This document shows positions 35,382 through 43,770 of a stretch of DNA of 64,000 nucleotides, piece by piece; the stretch's first letter is position 1, and every line of letters begins with the position of its first letter. The stretch is from Terrabacter aerolatus. GTDB taxonomy: Bacteria; Actinomycetota; Actinomycetes; Actinomycetales; Dermatophilaceae. The stretch is from positions 1-64,000 of the forward strand of contig NZ_BJYX01000012.1 in NCBI RefSeq assembly GCF_007991735.1, written 5' to 3'. The position numbers and the translations under genes were made by a program. The notes beneath the pieces are model-generated. The model made no database searches. It worked only from the letters and a program-made list of their open reading frames with translations, and was not told the origin of the DNA.

Positions 35382-35612
35382 TCAGCCGGTGGGCAGCCGC
35401 ATGGAGAGCTGCCCGCCGATCACCTGGACCGAGTCTGGCCAGACGCCGGCCCTAAGGGAATCGTCTAGTAGCCGCCTGACGTCGAGCGACATCACGCGAG
35501 GTGGCCGGCAACCGACCACCCAGCCAAACGTCGCCACGTCACCAACAACGGAGTTGTGTGCACCCGGACGGCTGCCGTGTTCAGTTCCAACGACCGAGGG
35601 CTGGGACGCCAC
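35382..35612 (-). CDS. Possible small hypothetical protein
   Basis: A 76-codon frame whose C-terminal half (VMSLDVRRLLDDSLRAGVW) reads like a folded helix and strand, while the N-terminal half does not. It lies four bases after the next gene's stop on the same strand. It may be the remnant of a longer gene near the IS110 element. The 3' end coincides with a strong hairpin. Confidence 0.25.
   Translation of the reverse strand: MASQPSVVGTEHGSRPGAHNSVVGDVATFGWVVGCRPPRVMSLDVRRLLDDSLRAGVWPDSVQVIGGQLSMRLPTG
35387..35418. repeat. Strong hairpin beside the IS110 element
   Basis: Two 11-base arms (35387-35397 and 35408-35418) pair with one G-T mismatch around a 10-base loop. It may be a terminator of the small minus-strand frame, or part of the non-coding end of the IS110 element. 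Confidence 0.4.
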
Positions 35613-35616
35613 ACGC

Positions 35617-36078
35617 TCACTGCTCGTAACTGCGTTGAGCGAAGAAGTCCTGTCCGGGTCGCCAGATTCCGTCCTCTCCTGTGGTGGCGCTCCAAGACGA
35701 CGATGGCCTGGCCAGTCGTCGGGCCGCCTCAGCTCCTTCGTCCGTCACGGCCTCTACGACCGCGGCGATGTTGGTCGCCCTCGTTTGCGCCCACGCATCT
35801 TCGATAAGGCTTCGGCGACCGCCCGGGCAACTTGAGACGACTTGCGTGACGAAGTTCTTGCCATTCCAGCTGGGCCCTCCGTGCTCGCACCTGCCGCAGC
35901 GACCGGAATCGCGACATGCTCCGACGACCTTTAGCGCCGAACGCGCTCTGAAGTCGCCCGAACCGAAGATAAGGATCTTCCAAGTTGTCGGATCCAAGCG
36001 GCTCGCTTCAAGAATCGGGAGAGCACTCCCAACGACATGCATCCGTGCTCGTCGGATCTCAGGGTCTTCGAGTTGCAT
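35617..36078 (-). CDS. Hypothetical protein with CGRC motif
   Basis: A 153-residue frame from the ATG at 36078. It contains KILIFGSGDFRARSALKVVG followed by GRCGRCEHGGPSWNGKNF, where cysteines and histidine could bind a metal, then a helical stretch (ATNIAAVVEAVTDEGAEAARRL). A longer frame extends upstream to 36393, but its sequence is Gln/Pro-rich and not protein-like. I do not recognise a family. It may be genuine island cargo or a decaying gene next to the insertion sequence. Confidence 0.4.
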   Translation of the reverse strand: MQLEDPEIRRARMHVVGSALPILEASRLDPTTWKILIFGSGDFRARSALKVVGACRDSGRCGRCEHGGPSWNGKNFVTQVVSSCPGGRRSLIEDAWAQTRATNIAAVVEAVTDEGAEAARRLARPSSSWSATTGEDGIWRPGQDFFAQRSYEQ

Positions 36079-36496
36079 AATCAGCGCTTCAGCATCATGG
36101 ATTGGCACAGGGCGAGGATGACTGGTCGCGCCCTGCGGCGTGGCGCTTTCACCGAATCCTGGCTGTTGACACGTCCGCGGCTGACGCACGGCCTGATGGG
36201 CCAACATCAGCGTCGCTCCGCCGCATTGATTTCCGGATCGCGCGGGCACGCCTTGCTGACGCAGGCGCGCGGGCTGCGGCCACGCGGCGAGCAGTCTCAG
36301 GTCCAGATCGGCCTGAGGGGTGAGCATCGCGTCCCGGCGCGAACTTCCCTGATCAGGTTCAGCAATCTGTGCGCGTCCAGATGTACTCGGCAAGTGGCCA
36401 CGCCGACTAACCGTGGGATCGAACGCCTATGCGGTCACGCCAGAACTGCGTTGCCATGGCGCTTGACGTTGACTTTCCGGGTGGGACACTGAGTAA
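36079..36496. other. Non-coding or decayed stretch within the island
   Basis: About 418 bp in which no frame has convincing protein character on either strand. It precedes the tiny zinc-ribbon gene; TTGACG and TTGACT near 36462 and 36468 could be -35 elements for it. Confidence 0.35.
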
Positions 36497-36658
36497 GTGA
36501 CCCCGCTGCGTTTGGGAGGTACCGCGTCCAACTCGGGCGACGTCCTGCGCTGTCCACAGGCGGACTGTAAAGAGGTCGCAGTGCAGAAGGGACCTACTCC
36601 GCCATCGTGCCCGAATCACGGGGTAGCGATGGTCCCCATCACAGGGTCGTCAGGGTAG
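36497..36658 (+). CDS. 53-residue zinc-ribbon-like small protein
   Basis: A GTG at 36497, directly after an in-frame TAA, opens a 53-residue frame with C19-x4-C24 and C38-x2-H41 (LRCPQADCKEV and PSCPNHGVAMV), the spacing of a small zinc ribbon. The paired metal ligands and the hydrophobic residues between them make chance unlikely. There is no obvious ribosome-binding site, so a leaderless transcript is possible. The last nine bases overlap the convergent four-TM gene. The function is unknown; such ribbons often mediate protein or nucleic-acid contacts. Confidence 0.55.
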   Translation: MTPLRLGGTASNSGDVLRCPQADCKEVAVQKGPTPPSCPNHGVAMVPITGSSG

Positions 36659-37699
36659 TGGGATCGTGTGTTTTTGCAGCCAGAGTGAGGCTTCTTTAAC
36701 AGCCTGACCGAACCCTATGGCACTCGCTATCGCAGCCTTATAAGCGACCCACATGGCGGCGACGTAAGCGAGCGGCACCGCCGCCCGCCAGCCGGGCTCG
36801 GCCGTCTTTCCCCACAGACAGGCCACGCTGAGAGCGGCCAAGGCTGCGAGCACAAAGATTAAACCGCAATACATCTCGAGGCGTCTGCGGTAGGCACCGT
36901 GCTCAGCCACCATCGCCGGGGGCAACTCATCGACGTGTCGGATCATGAAACCTTCCAGGTCCTCGCCGGGCGCGAGCTTTACCTGATCCTCCGAAGCACG
37001 CATCACATTCCCGAGGCGGGTCGGCAGAACGCGGTGGTGCTCTGGAAATTCGGCCAGCTTGAGTTTTGCGACGTCCCAGTCGTGCATGAGGCTAGGTGAG
37101 GCGAAGCGGGGCCATCGCAGATCGGCCGCTCCGCCAAGCGCTACCCGGTCGCTATCGTCGAGCGGCCGACCATGAAACGTCTTCTCCAGTGCATTGAACG
37201 TGGCGACCTGCGCAGGAGAGATACCTGACGAATCTAGGGCCCTCCGTCGCGCGTCGTCGAAGGCGGCCGTTGCAAGCTCGTCGCATTTAGCCTCGAGGCG
37301 CGTCCGCTTCTTCGAGAAACTGGCTATCCGTATCCTCGCCCAGCCGTTGAGGACGCGAGAACGCAGGTAGCCTTCCCAGAACCGCAGGCCCTCGAACTCG
37401 AAAGCTTGGATCGCGATCGCGGCGATGATGACGGACATCACGAGGACGATGATGGCGCCCCACTCCATCTGGATGAGAGTTCTGATCGCGCCGTTGAAGC
37501 TAAGCGACCCCTCTTGACCCTGCAGAACGAGGAGAACCGCTGCGTTGCCGGCGAGGAACACCGAAGGGAGCCATGACGTCACACTGAGCTGGTCCAACAC
37601 GCCAGACAGGAAGGCCGAAACGCCCTTGGAGACATCTTCTCCACTGGCGGCCGCCTTGGCTTCGACTCTCGGGGCTGGCCCCGTAGTCGGTTGAGTCAC
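36650..37699 (-). CDS. Four-TM membrane protein of unknown function
   Basis: A 349-residue protein read from the GTG at 37699. Two hydrophobic segments lie near residues 45-62 and 80-105, and two near the C-terminus (about 285-305 and 318-340), enclosing a hydrophilic, charged cytoplasmic domain of about 180 residues. The arrangement resembles small membrane proteins that act as effectors in some defence loci, but no family is recognised. Base use is lower in GC than the flanking host-like genes, so it probably belongs to the island. The start is uncertain because no good ribosome-binding site is visible. Confidence 0.6.
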   Translation of the reverse strand: MTQPTTGPAPRVEAKAAASGEDVSKGVSAFLSGVLDQLSVTSWLPSVFLAGNAAVLLVLQGQEGSLSFNGAIRTLIQMEWGAIIVLVMSVIIAAIAIQAFEFEGLRFWEGYLRSRVLNGWARIRIASFSKKRTRLEAKCDELATAAFDDARRRALDSSGISPAQVATFNALEKTFHGRPLDDSDRVALGGAADLRWPRFASPSLMHDWDVAKLKLAEFPEHHRVLPTRLGNVMRASEDQVKLAPGEDLEGFMIRHVDELPPAMVAEHGAYRRRLEMYCGLIFVLAALAALSVACLWGKTAEPGWRAAVPLAYVAAMWVAYKAAIASAIGFGQAVKEASLWLQKHTIPLP

Positions 37700-37959
37700 A
37701 AAGAAACAGTGCCGGACTGCCGAGGCTGATCGGCTTCGACACGCTGGATCGCCCGAGATGAGCGAAGGAAGGGGATGGCCGTGCCTCACGGCTAGACCAC
37801 CCCCAAGAGCCGACTTCAGATCCCGGTAGTGGGGCGGAGGCGCCCGCGGCCTCAAGCGCTAGGTGCGTCACACCGCTGCCTGTATGGCAATCGTGCAGCA
37901 GGGTGGCGGAGCGGGCCGGCCGCACCCTCGCGTAGGTCTCCGGACGTCCGCGGAAAGTC

Positions 37960-38874
37960 TCAGGCGGGGAAGACGCCGCTGGAGAGGTACCGGTCGCCGC
38001 GGTCACAGACGACGAAGACGATCGTCGCCCCCTCCACCTCCTTGGCCACCTGCAGGGCAGTCCAGCAGGCGCCGGCCGCGGAGATACCTCCGAAGATGCC
38101 CTCTTCGCGGGCCAGCTGACGGGCCGTCTGCTCGGCTTCGGCCTGGGTGACCTCCACGGTCCGGTCCACCGCCGACGGGTCGAAGATCTTCGGCACGTAC
38201 TCCGGTGGCCAGGCGCGGATCCCGGGGATCTTCGAGTTCTCTGCCGGCTGTGCCCCGATGATCTGGACATCGGAGTTGCGTGACTTCAAGAACCGCGAGA
38301 CCCCGGTGATCGTGCCGGTGGTGCCCATCGCGGACACGAAGTGCGTGATCCGTCCATCGGTCTGTCGCCACAGCTCCGGGCCTGTCCCCTCCTCGTGGGC
38401 ACGAGGGTTGTCCGGGTTGCCGAACTGGTCCAAGACCCGTCCGCGGCCTTCCCGCTCCATCCGCGTCACGACGTCGCGGGCCTCTTCCATCCCGCCGCCC
38501 GCCGGGGTGAGGACCAGCTCCGCTCCGTACGCCCTCATCGTCTGGATCCGCTCGGTGGAGGCGTCCTCGGGCATCACGATGACCAAGGGGTAGCCGCTGA
38601 TCGCCGCCGCCATCGCCAGGCCGATCCCGGTGTTGCCCGACGTGGCTTCCAGCAGGGTGTCGCCGGGAGAGATCTCCCCTCGCGCCTCGGCGCCGCGGAT
38701 CATGCTGATCGCCGGCCGGTCCTTGACCGAGCCGGCCGGGTTGTTGCCCTCGAGCTTGGCGAGCAGCACGTTGCCGCGGCGTTCGTTCTCCGGCCCCGGA
38801 AGGCGCTGCAGACGCACCAGCGGCGTGTCGCCGATGACGTCCTCCATCGTGGGATACGCCGGATGGTTGCTCAC
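37960..38874 (-). CDS. cysM: Cysteine synthase B (O-acetylserine/O-phosphoserine sulfhydrylase)
   Basis: A 304-residue PLP enzyme of the cysteine synthase family, which replaces the acetyl or phosphate group of an activated serine with a sulfur nucleophile. The PLP lysine lies in NPAGSVKDRPA; the substrate loop is TSGNTG, the phosphate loop GTTGTITG, and FGGISAAGA is near the C-terminus. The length and start (NHPAYPTMEDVIGDTPLVRL) resemble CysM rather than CysK. The GTG at 38874 is chosen; an internal ATG at 38847 is possible. Codon use returns to the GC-rich host pattern here, marking the right edge of the island. Confidence 0.92.
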   Translation of the reverse strand: MSNHPAYPTMEDVIGDTPLVRLQRLPGPENERRGNVLLAKLEGNNPAGSVKDRPAISMIRGAEARGEISPGDTLLEATSGNTGIGLAMAAAISGYPLVIVMPEDASTERIQTMRAYGAELVLTPAGGGMEEARDVVTRMEREGRGRVLDQFGNPDNPRAHEEGTGPELWRQTDGRITHFVSAMGTTGTITGVSRFLKSRNSDVQIIGAQPAENSKIPGIRAWPPEYVPKIFDPSAVDRTVEVTQAEAEQTARQLAREEGIFGGISAAGACWTALQVAKEVEGATIVFVVCDRGDRYLSSGVFPA

Positions 38875-38970
38875 GCGCCCGAGTCTAGGGCGGCGGTCGC
38901 CGACCCATCGCAGCCGAACTGCCGCTGACCGCCGCGAGCGCCGGAACAAGCAGCTGACAGCCGTGCCGAC

Positions 38971-39936
38971 TCAGCCGCGCGATGGGAGAAACAGGGACAC
39001 CGCGGCGGAGAGCAACGGGCCGAGAACGACCACAGCAGAGGAAGCGACGTCGCGCAGGTTCTGCGGCAGTTGAAGCAGCTCGGCGTATGCCTGCCGCTCG
39101 GCGGCTCGCTCCCTCCACGCCGGCTGCGGTGGGTACGCCGAGGGCAGCCGTGTCTCGAGTTCGCGGATGGTCGCGGAGTGCCAACTCGTCCACCCGGGGA
39201 TGAAGTTGACGGCAAGGAAGAGGGTGAGGAGGAGACCGGTCACGACCACGAGCTCCGGCGGATACGAGTCGGGCTGGCGGGAGTAGGCGATCCACGCCTG
39301 TCGCTGGGCTCCGGTGGCAAACACACCGATGGACACCAGGGTGCCGGCAGCGCCCAGTGCAGTGACCAGCGCCCAACGCACCGTCAGCAGCTCGGGCACT
39401 GCGTCGCTGGCAACCTGGTCAGCGGCTGGAACCCTGCGCTGCGCAAGTGCGCGCCACGCGCGCCACATGGTCAGAAGCGCAGGGTAGGCGGCGGACGTCG
39501 CCACACCGTAGGTCGCCATGGTCCGCCACAACCCCAGGTACAGCCCGGTGTCCGCGCCTCGCGCAAAGGCACCAGCCACCCCGGCGGCAGTCGCCACGAG
39601 CACCGCGACACCCACGGTGATGAAACGGTGCCGCCCATCGGAGAGCCGGTGCCCACCGACCAGGGAGGTCACGGTGTGCAATGACTGACGACCGATGACC
39701 CACACGGTTGGTGTCACCGCCCAGAGACACACGAACACCGTCATTTGGACCTTGGCCGCAGGCGAGCTCACGTAGAGGGCGCTGTTGGCGGTGTGGTTGA
39801 CGCCCACGGTCTCCACCACCGCCCCTGCGATCGCTGCCGCGGCGGTGGTGAGCGCCAGACGGACAGGCGTCTCCTGCCAGCTCACGGCTGGCGCTTCCTT
39901 CCCCGGCGTTCCGCGCACCCAGTCAGCGTCGCGCAT
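38971..39936 (-). CDS. Polytopic membrane protein of unknown function
   Basis: A 321-residue protein with about six or seven hydrophobic segments, around residues 27-45, 65-83, 105-125, 135-155, 190-210, 230-245 and 300-315. Two hydrophilic stretches separate the later ones, one containing TRLPSAYPPQPAWRERAAE. I do not recognise the family. The start at 39936 could instead be the GTG at residue 18 (just before SWQETPVRL). It lies 96 bp upstream of cysM on the same strand and may be in the same transcript. Confidence 0.7.
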   Translation of the reverse strand: MRDADWVRGTPGKEAPAVSWQETPVRLALTTAAAAIAGAVVETVGVNHTANSALYVSSPAAKVQMTVFVCLWAVTPTVWVIGRQSLHTVTSLVGGHRLSDGRHRFITVGVAVLVATAAGVAGAFARGADTGLYLGLWRTMATYGVATSAAYPALLTMWRAWRALAQRRVPAADQVASDAVPELLTVRWALVTALGAAGTLVSIGVFATGAQRQAWIAYSRQPDSYPPELVVVTGLLLTLFLAVNFIPGWTSWHSATIRELETRLPSAYPPQPAWRERAAERQAYAELLQLPQNLRDVASSAVVVLGPLLSAAVSLFLPSRG

Positions 39937-40127
39937 CTCGTGCAGGTTCGGCCTCCTCTTTCAGCCGACCACGGCACGCGGGTGCCGCAGGGCGCCCTGG
40001 CGTCGGCCGTCATCTGCGCGGTCGCACCGTCGTACCTCGGCGAGCTCATCCCACGACGATCCGACTGTCAGGGCAGCCGTCTGCATTGCGGACGCGACTC
40101 GTCCGGGTGGGTTCGTACGGTGGGCCC

Positions 40128-40700
40128 ATGACGACCGACTTCGGCTTCAAGCCCGGCCAGCCACCGGCGTGGGACCTCGAGCGCTTCCTGCGCGGCGACG
40201 AGGTCGAGACGGCCGTGATCACGCTGGAACGCAACCGGCGCACCTTCGCGTGGAAGTGCGCCGACGTGGACGCCGAGGCCTTCACGAGGCGGCTGGGCGC
40301 GTCGACGGTGACGCTCGGCGGCCTGCTCAAGCACCTGGCCTGGGTCGAGGAGCTCTACTTCCAGCGCCGGCTCGCCGGCCTCGCGCCCGTGGCACCGTTC
40401 GATGACCTGGACTTCGAGCAGGACTGGGACGAGCTGGCGTGGACCACGGCCGCCGACAGCACCCCGGACGAGCTCCGAGCACTCTGGGTGCAGACGGTGC
40501 ACCGCTCCCGCGAGTCGCTGACGGCAGCGTTGTCCCGCGGCGGGTTGGAGCAGACCACCGAGGACGGGATGAGCCTGCGCCGCATCCTCGCCGACCTCAT
40601 CGAGGAGTACGCGCGCCACACCGGGCACGCTGACCTGCTCCGCGAGGACGTCGACGGAGCCACAGGCGAGGGCCCGCCGCGCGACTTCCCGCTGCCCTGA
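40128..40700 (+). CDS. DinB/DUF664-family protein
   Basis: A 190-residue four-helix-bundle protein of the DinB superfamily, many actinobacterial members of which are mycothiol-dependent transferases. Likely metal ligands are the histidines in LLKHLAWVEELYF and EEYARHTGHADLL, in the usual helix positions. The ATG at 40128 fits the family start (DFGFKPGQPPAWDLERFL). It stands alone between a divergent membrane gene and a small minus-strand frame. Confidence 0.87.
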   Translation: MTTDFGFKPGQPPAWDLERFLRGDEVETAVITLERNRRTFAWKCADVDAEAFTRRLGASTVTLGGLLKHLAWVEELYFQRRLAGLAPVAPFDDLDFEQDWDELAWTTAADSTPDELRALWVQTVHRSRESLTAALSRGGLEQTTEDGMSLRRILADLIEEYARHTGHADLLREDVDGATGEGPPRDFPLP

Positions 40701-40768
40701 TCCCACTGTCCACAGGCATCACCGTCACGACCGCGGCCAGCGGCTCGACGGCGTCGTCACGACCGCCG

Positions 40769-40906
40769 TCACGACCGAGCCGCGCCCCGACGCGTGTGAC
40801 GGCGCGTCGCCCAGCGGACCACACCGTTGGCAGCGGCCGCCGCAGCGGCCACGAGCGTCAGTGCCGTCAGGGCGAGGTCTCCCTTGTGGTGGTCACGCAG
40901 CCGCAT
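40769..40906 (-). CDS. Possible small single-TM protein
   Basis: A 45-residue frame with an ATG at 40906 preceded by GGTGGGGG. It has a basic N-terminus, one hydrophobic Ala/Leu/Val segment (about residues 11-26) and a strongly basic tail (RWATRRHTRRG), as in small membrane proteins. It lies between the DinB gene and the oxidoreductase gene. It is too short for a firm call. Confidence 0.4.
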   Translation of the reverse strand: MRLRDHHKGDLALTALTLVAAAAAAANGVVRWATRRHTRRGAARS

Positions 40907-40985
40907 ACCCCCACCGTGCCCACTGTCGCGCGCGGCCAAACGCGTATGCCGTCGCCAGACCCGGCGCGCGACGTGACCGGCGCCC

Positions 40986-42818
40986 TCAGCCGACCATCTC
41001 GTGGAGGTGGACGCCGTGGTCGGTGGCGATCAGCTCGGCGGCCTTCTCACCGATCATGATGGTCGCGGCGTTGGTGTTGCCGCTGACGACGTTCGGCATC
41101 ACGCTCGCGTCGGCGACGCGCAGGGCCTCGATGCCGTGCACCCGCAGCCGCGGGTCGACGACCTCACCGATCCGGCACGTCGACGTCACGTGGTAGACGG
41201 TCAGCGCGTAGTGGCGGGCGATGTCCGCCAGCAGCGCGTCACTCGGCTCTGCGCCGGCCTCGTGGCCGTGGGCCTTCGCCAGGTGCGGCGGGATGACCGG
41301 CTCACCCAGGCCGCCGCCGGGCCACGCCTTGGCGATCTCGAGCGCCCGGCGCATCACCGCGACCATGACCAACACGTCGTGCGGGTCGTCGAAGTAGTTG
41401 AGGTCGATCCGCGGGTGGACGGCGGGGTCCGCACTGACCAGCGTCACCGAGCCCTCGGAGTGCGGCTGCACCGGGTTCGGCAGCACGACGACCTGCCCGC
41501 GCGACGGGTCGAGGAAGGACTCCGGGTCCTCGAAGAAGGCGGACGGCGGGAGCCGGAAGACGCCCTCCCAGATCGACGGCGTGTAGCCGGTCGCGAGGAA
41601 GCCGATCTGCGCATCGTGGGTGTGCGCGTCGCCGAGCCCGGTCGAGAAGAACGCGACGGCGTCGTAGAGCGAGGACGACGCGAGCCCGCGGCCGGTGGTG
41701 AACCACTCGCCGATGCGTCGCTCGGCCTCGGCCTTGGCCGCGGCGAGAGGCTCGGGGAGGTCGACGTCGTCGGCGGGGTCGGCCGGGAGCGGACCGGCCG
41801 GGGCGCGGAGGGCGTCGGGCCCCAGCGACATCGCGACCTCGGTCATGGTCTCGCCGATGCCGTCGGCGGCATACATGAGCGGTGTGTGCAGGTGGTCCTT
41901 GAGGTGGCGCCCGACGTCCGGGAGGTCGACGACGCAGTCGACCCCGACGGCAGCCAGCTCGTCGCGGGCACCGACGCCCGAGAGCAGCAGGATGTGCGGC
42001 GACCCGATGGCGCCCGCACACAGCACCACCTCGGTGCCCGCGGCCACCTCCTCGTGGGCGCCGTCCTCGGTGCAGTAGGCGACGCCGGTGGCGCGCACCG
42101 CGTCACCGTCCGCGTCGAGGAGGATCCGCTCGACGAGGGCGCCGGTGACGACGGTGAGGTTCTCGCGGTCCATCGCCGGCTCGAGGTAGGCGTGGAAGGT
42201 CGAGGTGCGCCGGCCGTCCTTCGTCGTCGTCTGGAAGAGCGAGGCCACCCCCTCGGGCTCGAGCCGGTCACGACCGTTGTAGTCACCCTGCTTGAGGCCC
42301 GTGGCGCCCGCGGCCTCGACGAACTGGTTCGAGGCGCGCAGGATCGGCTGGCGCACCGACACGCCCACCGGGCCGTCGTGGCCGTGCTGTTCGCGGTCCG
42401 GGTGCAGCTCGGGGCTGTCGACGAAGCCCTCGGCCTTGAGGAAGTAGGGCAGGACCTCGGCGTACGACCAGCCCTCCGCGCCACCGGCCGCCCACGCGTC
42501 GAAGTCGCCGGGGTGTCCGCGCACGTATGCCATGTAGTTGAGCCCCGAGGAGCCGCCGAGCATCTTGCCCCGGGGCACCATCATCCGGCCGCCGACGATG
42601 CCCTTGCCGACGCCTCCGGGGTCGCCGTCGTACATCCAGTCGGTCGCGGGGTCGTTCTGCAGGCTCGCGACCGCGGCGGGCACCAGCTCCGCCGGCGGCG
42701 GGGTGCCTCCGGCCTCGAGCAGGCACACCCGGACCTGCGGGTCCTCGGTCAGCCGGGCGGCGACGACAGCGCCCGCCGATCCCGCCCCCACGATCACGTA
42801 GTCGTACGTCGAGCCCAT
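40986..42818 (-). CDS. GMC-family FAD-dependent oxidoreductase (choline dehydrogenase-like)
   Basis: A 610-residue flavoenzyme that oxidises an alcohol. The FAD motif YVIVGAGSAGAVVAARL is at the N-terminus. GMC signatures follow: GKMLGGSSGLNYMAYVRG and GAIGSPHILLLSGVG. The C-terminal catalytic His region reads HYALTVYHVTSTCRIG, with MPNVVSGNTNAATIMIGEKAAELI closing the FAD site. The family includes choline dehydrogenase and alkane alcohol dehydrogenases; the substrate is not readable. An insertion of about 60 residues, rich in Asp/Pro/Leu, lies near residue 330. The ATG at 42818 follows GAGGTGG. Confidence 0.92.
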   Translation of the reverse strand: MGSTYDYVIVGAGSAGAVVAARLTEDPQVRVCLLEAGGTPPPAELVPAAVASLQNDPATDWMYDGDPGGVGKGIVGGRMMVPRGKMLGGSSGLNYMAYVRGHPGDFDAWAAGGAEGWSYAEVLPYFLKAEGFVDSPELHPDREQHGHDGPVGVSVRQPILRASNQFVEAAGATGLKQGDYNGRDRLEPEGVASLFQTTTKDGRRTSTFHAYLEPAMDRENLTVVTGALVERILLDADGDAVRATGVAYCTEDGAHEEVAAGTEVVLCAGAIGSPHILLLSGVGARDELAAVGVDCVVDLPDVGRHLKDHLHTPLMYAADGIGETMTEVAMSLGPDALRAPAGPLPADPADDVDLPEPLAAAKAEAERRIGEWFTTGRGLASSSLYDAVAFFSTGLGDAHTHDAQIGFLATGYTPSIWEGVFRLPPSAFFEDPESFLDPSRGQVVVLPNPVQPHSEGSVTLVSADPAVHPRIDLNYFDDPHDVLVMVAVMRRALEIAKAWPGGGLGEPVIPPHLAKAHGHEAGAEPSDALLADIARHYALTVYHVTSTCRIGEVVDPRLRVHGIEALRVADASVMPNVVSGNTNAATIMIGEKAAELIATDHGVHLHEMVG

Positions 42819-42960
42819 CGAAACCACCTCGTCGTGGTGCCTCGCCGAAGCGGCGGGGACGGTCTCGCCACGGAACCACATCCGGGCAGGGGAGACAAGG
42901 GAGCCCGGGTCCGGCCCCTCGCCGGATGGGCCTCGACCGCGGCCCGGACGGAGCCGACCG

Positions 42961-43554
42961 TCAGGAGGACGCGCCGAGTCGGTGTCGCACGACCCTCCGG
43001 CGCAGGGTCGGCGCCGCCTCGACGTCGTAGCCCGCGTCGAGGAAGACCTGGAGGAGCCCGACCGACGCCTCGTCCCAGATCACCGTCTTCCCCGGCGGCG
43101 GCTCGGTGGGGTAGCCCTCCATGACGCGAGCGCCGACCTGCCTGCCGTACTCGACCGTGGCAGCGGCGAGCTCGTACATCAGCCCCTGACGACGGAAGCC
43201 CTTGCGCACGACGAAACACGTGACCGACCAGACGCCGTCGAGCTCGGGGTCCATCCGCATCCACGACTTCTGCCGGGCCCAGATCCTCGGGTAGTTCTCC
43301 CGTGGCTCGACGGCGACCCAGCCGGCGGGTTCGCCGTCGACGTAGCCGAGGAGTCCGGACGTGGGACCCGGTGTGCCGCAACCGGCCTGCTCCACGAGCG
43401 CGGCGTCGCGCTCCTCCTGGGTGGTGTCGCGCCAGATCCAGCCCGGGACCTTCAGCGCCTGGCAGCGACACTTGCGGGCGCCGCCGGTGTCGAAGACGGC
43501 CTCGAGGTCCTCACTCGTCGCGTCGTTGGCCGGTCGCCAGCTGAACTCGGGCAC
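42961..43554 (-). CDS. GNAT-family N-acetyltransferase
   Basis: A 197-residue acetyltransferase. The acetyl-CoA region is VTCFVVRKGFRRQGLMYELAAA (V, R/QxxGxx pattern), followed by a helix and GYPTEPPPGK. Strands before it include GWVAVEPRENY. Cysteines near the N-terminus (RKCRCQAL) are unusual. The C-terminus is basic. The acceptor substrate is unknown. Confidence 0.82.
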   Translation of the reverse strand: MPEFSWRPANDATSEDLEAVFDTGGARKCRCQALKVPGWIWRDTTQEERDAALVEQAGCGTPGPTSGLLGYVDGEPAGWVAVEPRENYPRIWARQKSWMRMDPELDGVWSVTCFVVRKGFRRQGLMYELAAATVEYGRQVGARVMEGYPTEPPPGKTVIWDEASVGLLQVFLDAGYDVEAAPTLRRRVVRHRLGASS

Positions 43555-43770
43555 ATCGCGAGACTAGCTGCGCACTGCCGCCGAATACGGGGAAGGCAGG
43601 CGGGGATCAGCCCCGAGCGACGGGTCGGCGGACACCGTTCTCGGCGTGACGGCATACGCCCTCACGCAAACCACGGGAGGCCGCGTCGGGCGCGGGTGGG
43701 TGTGCGTTCCCGTCGTCCGTGGGTGTCACTAGGCTCTGAGCCGCGGATCGAACGACATCGGAGGAGCACT

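Noticed and set aside
36079-36393. Upstream extension of the CGRC-motif hypothetical protein
   Set aside because: The extra residues are Gln/Pro-rich and lack protein-like patterning, so the gene is started at 36078.
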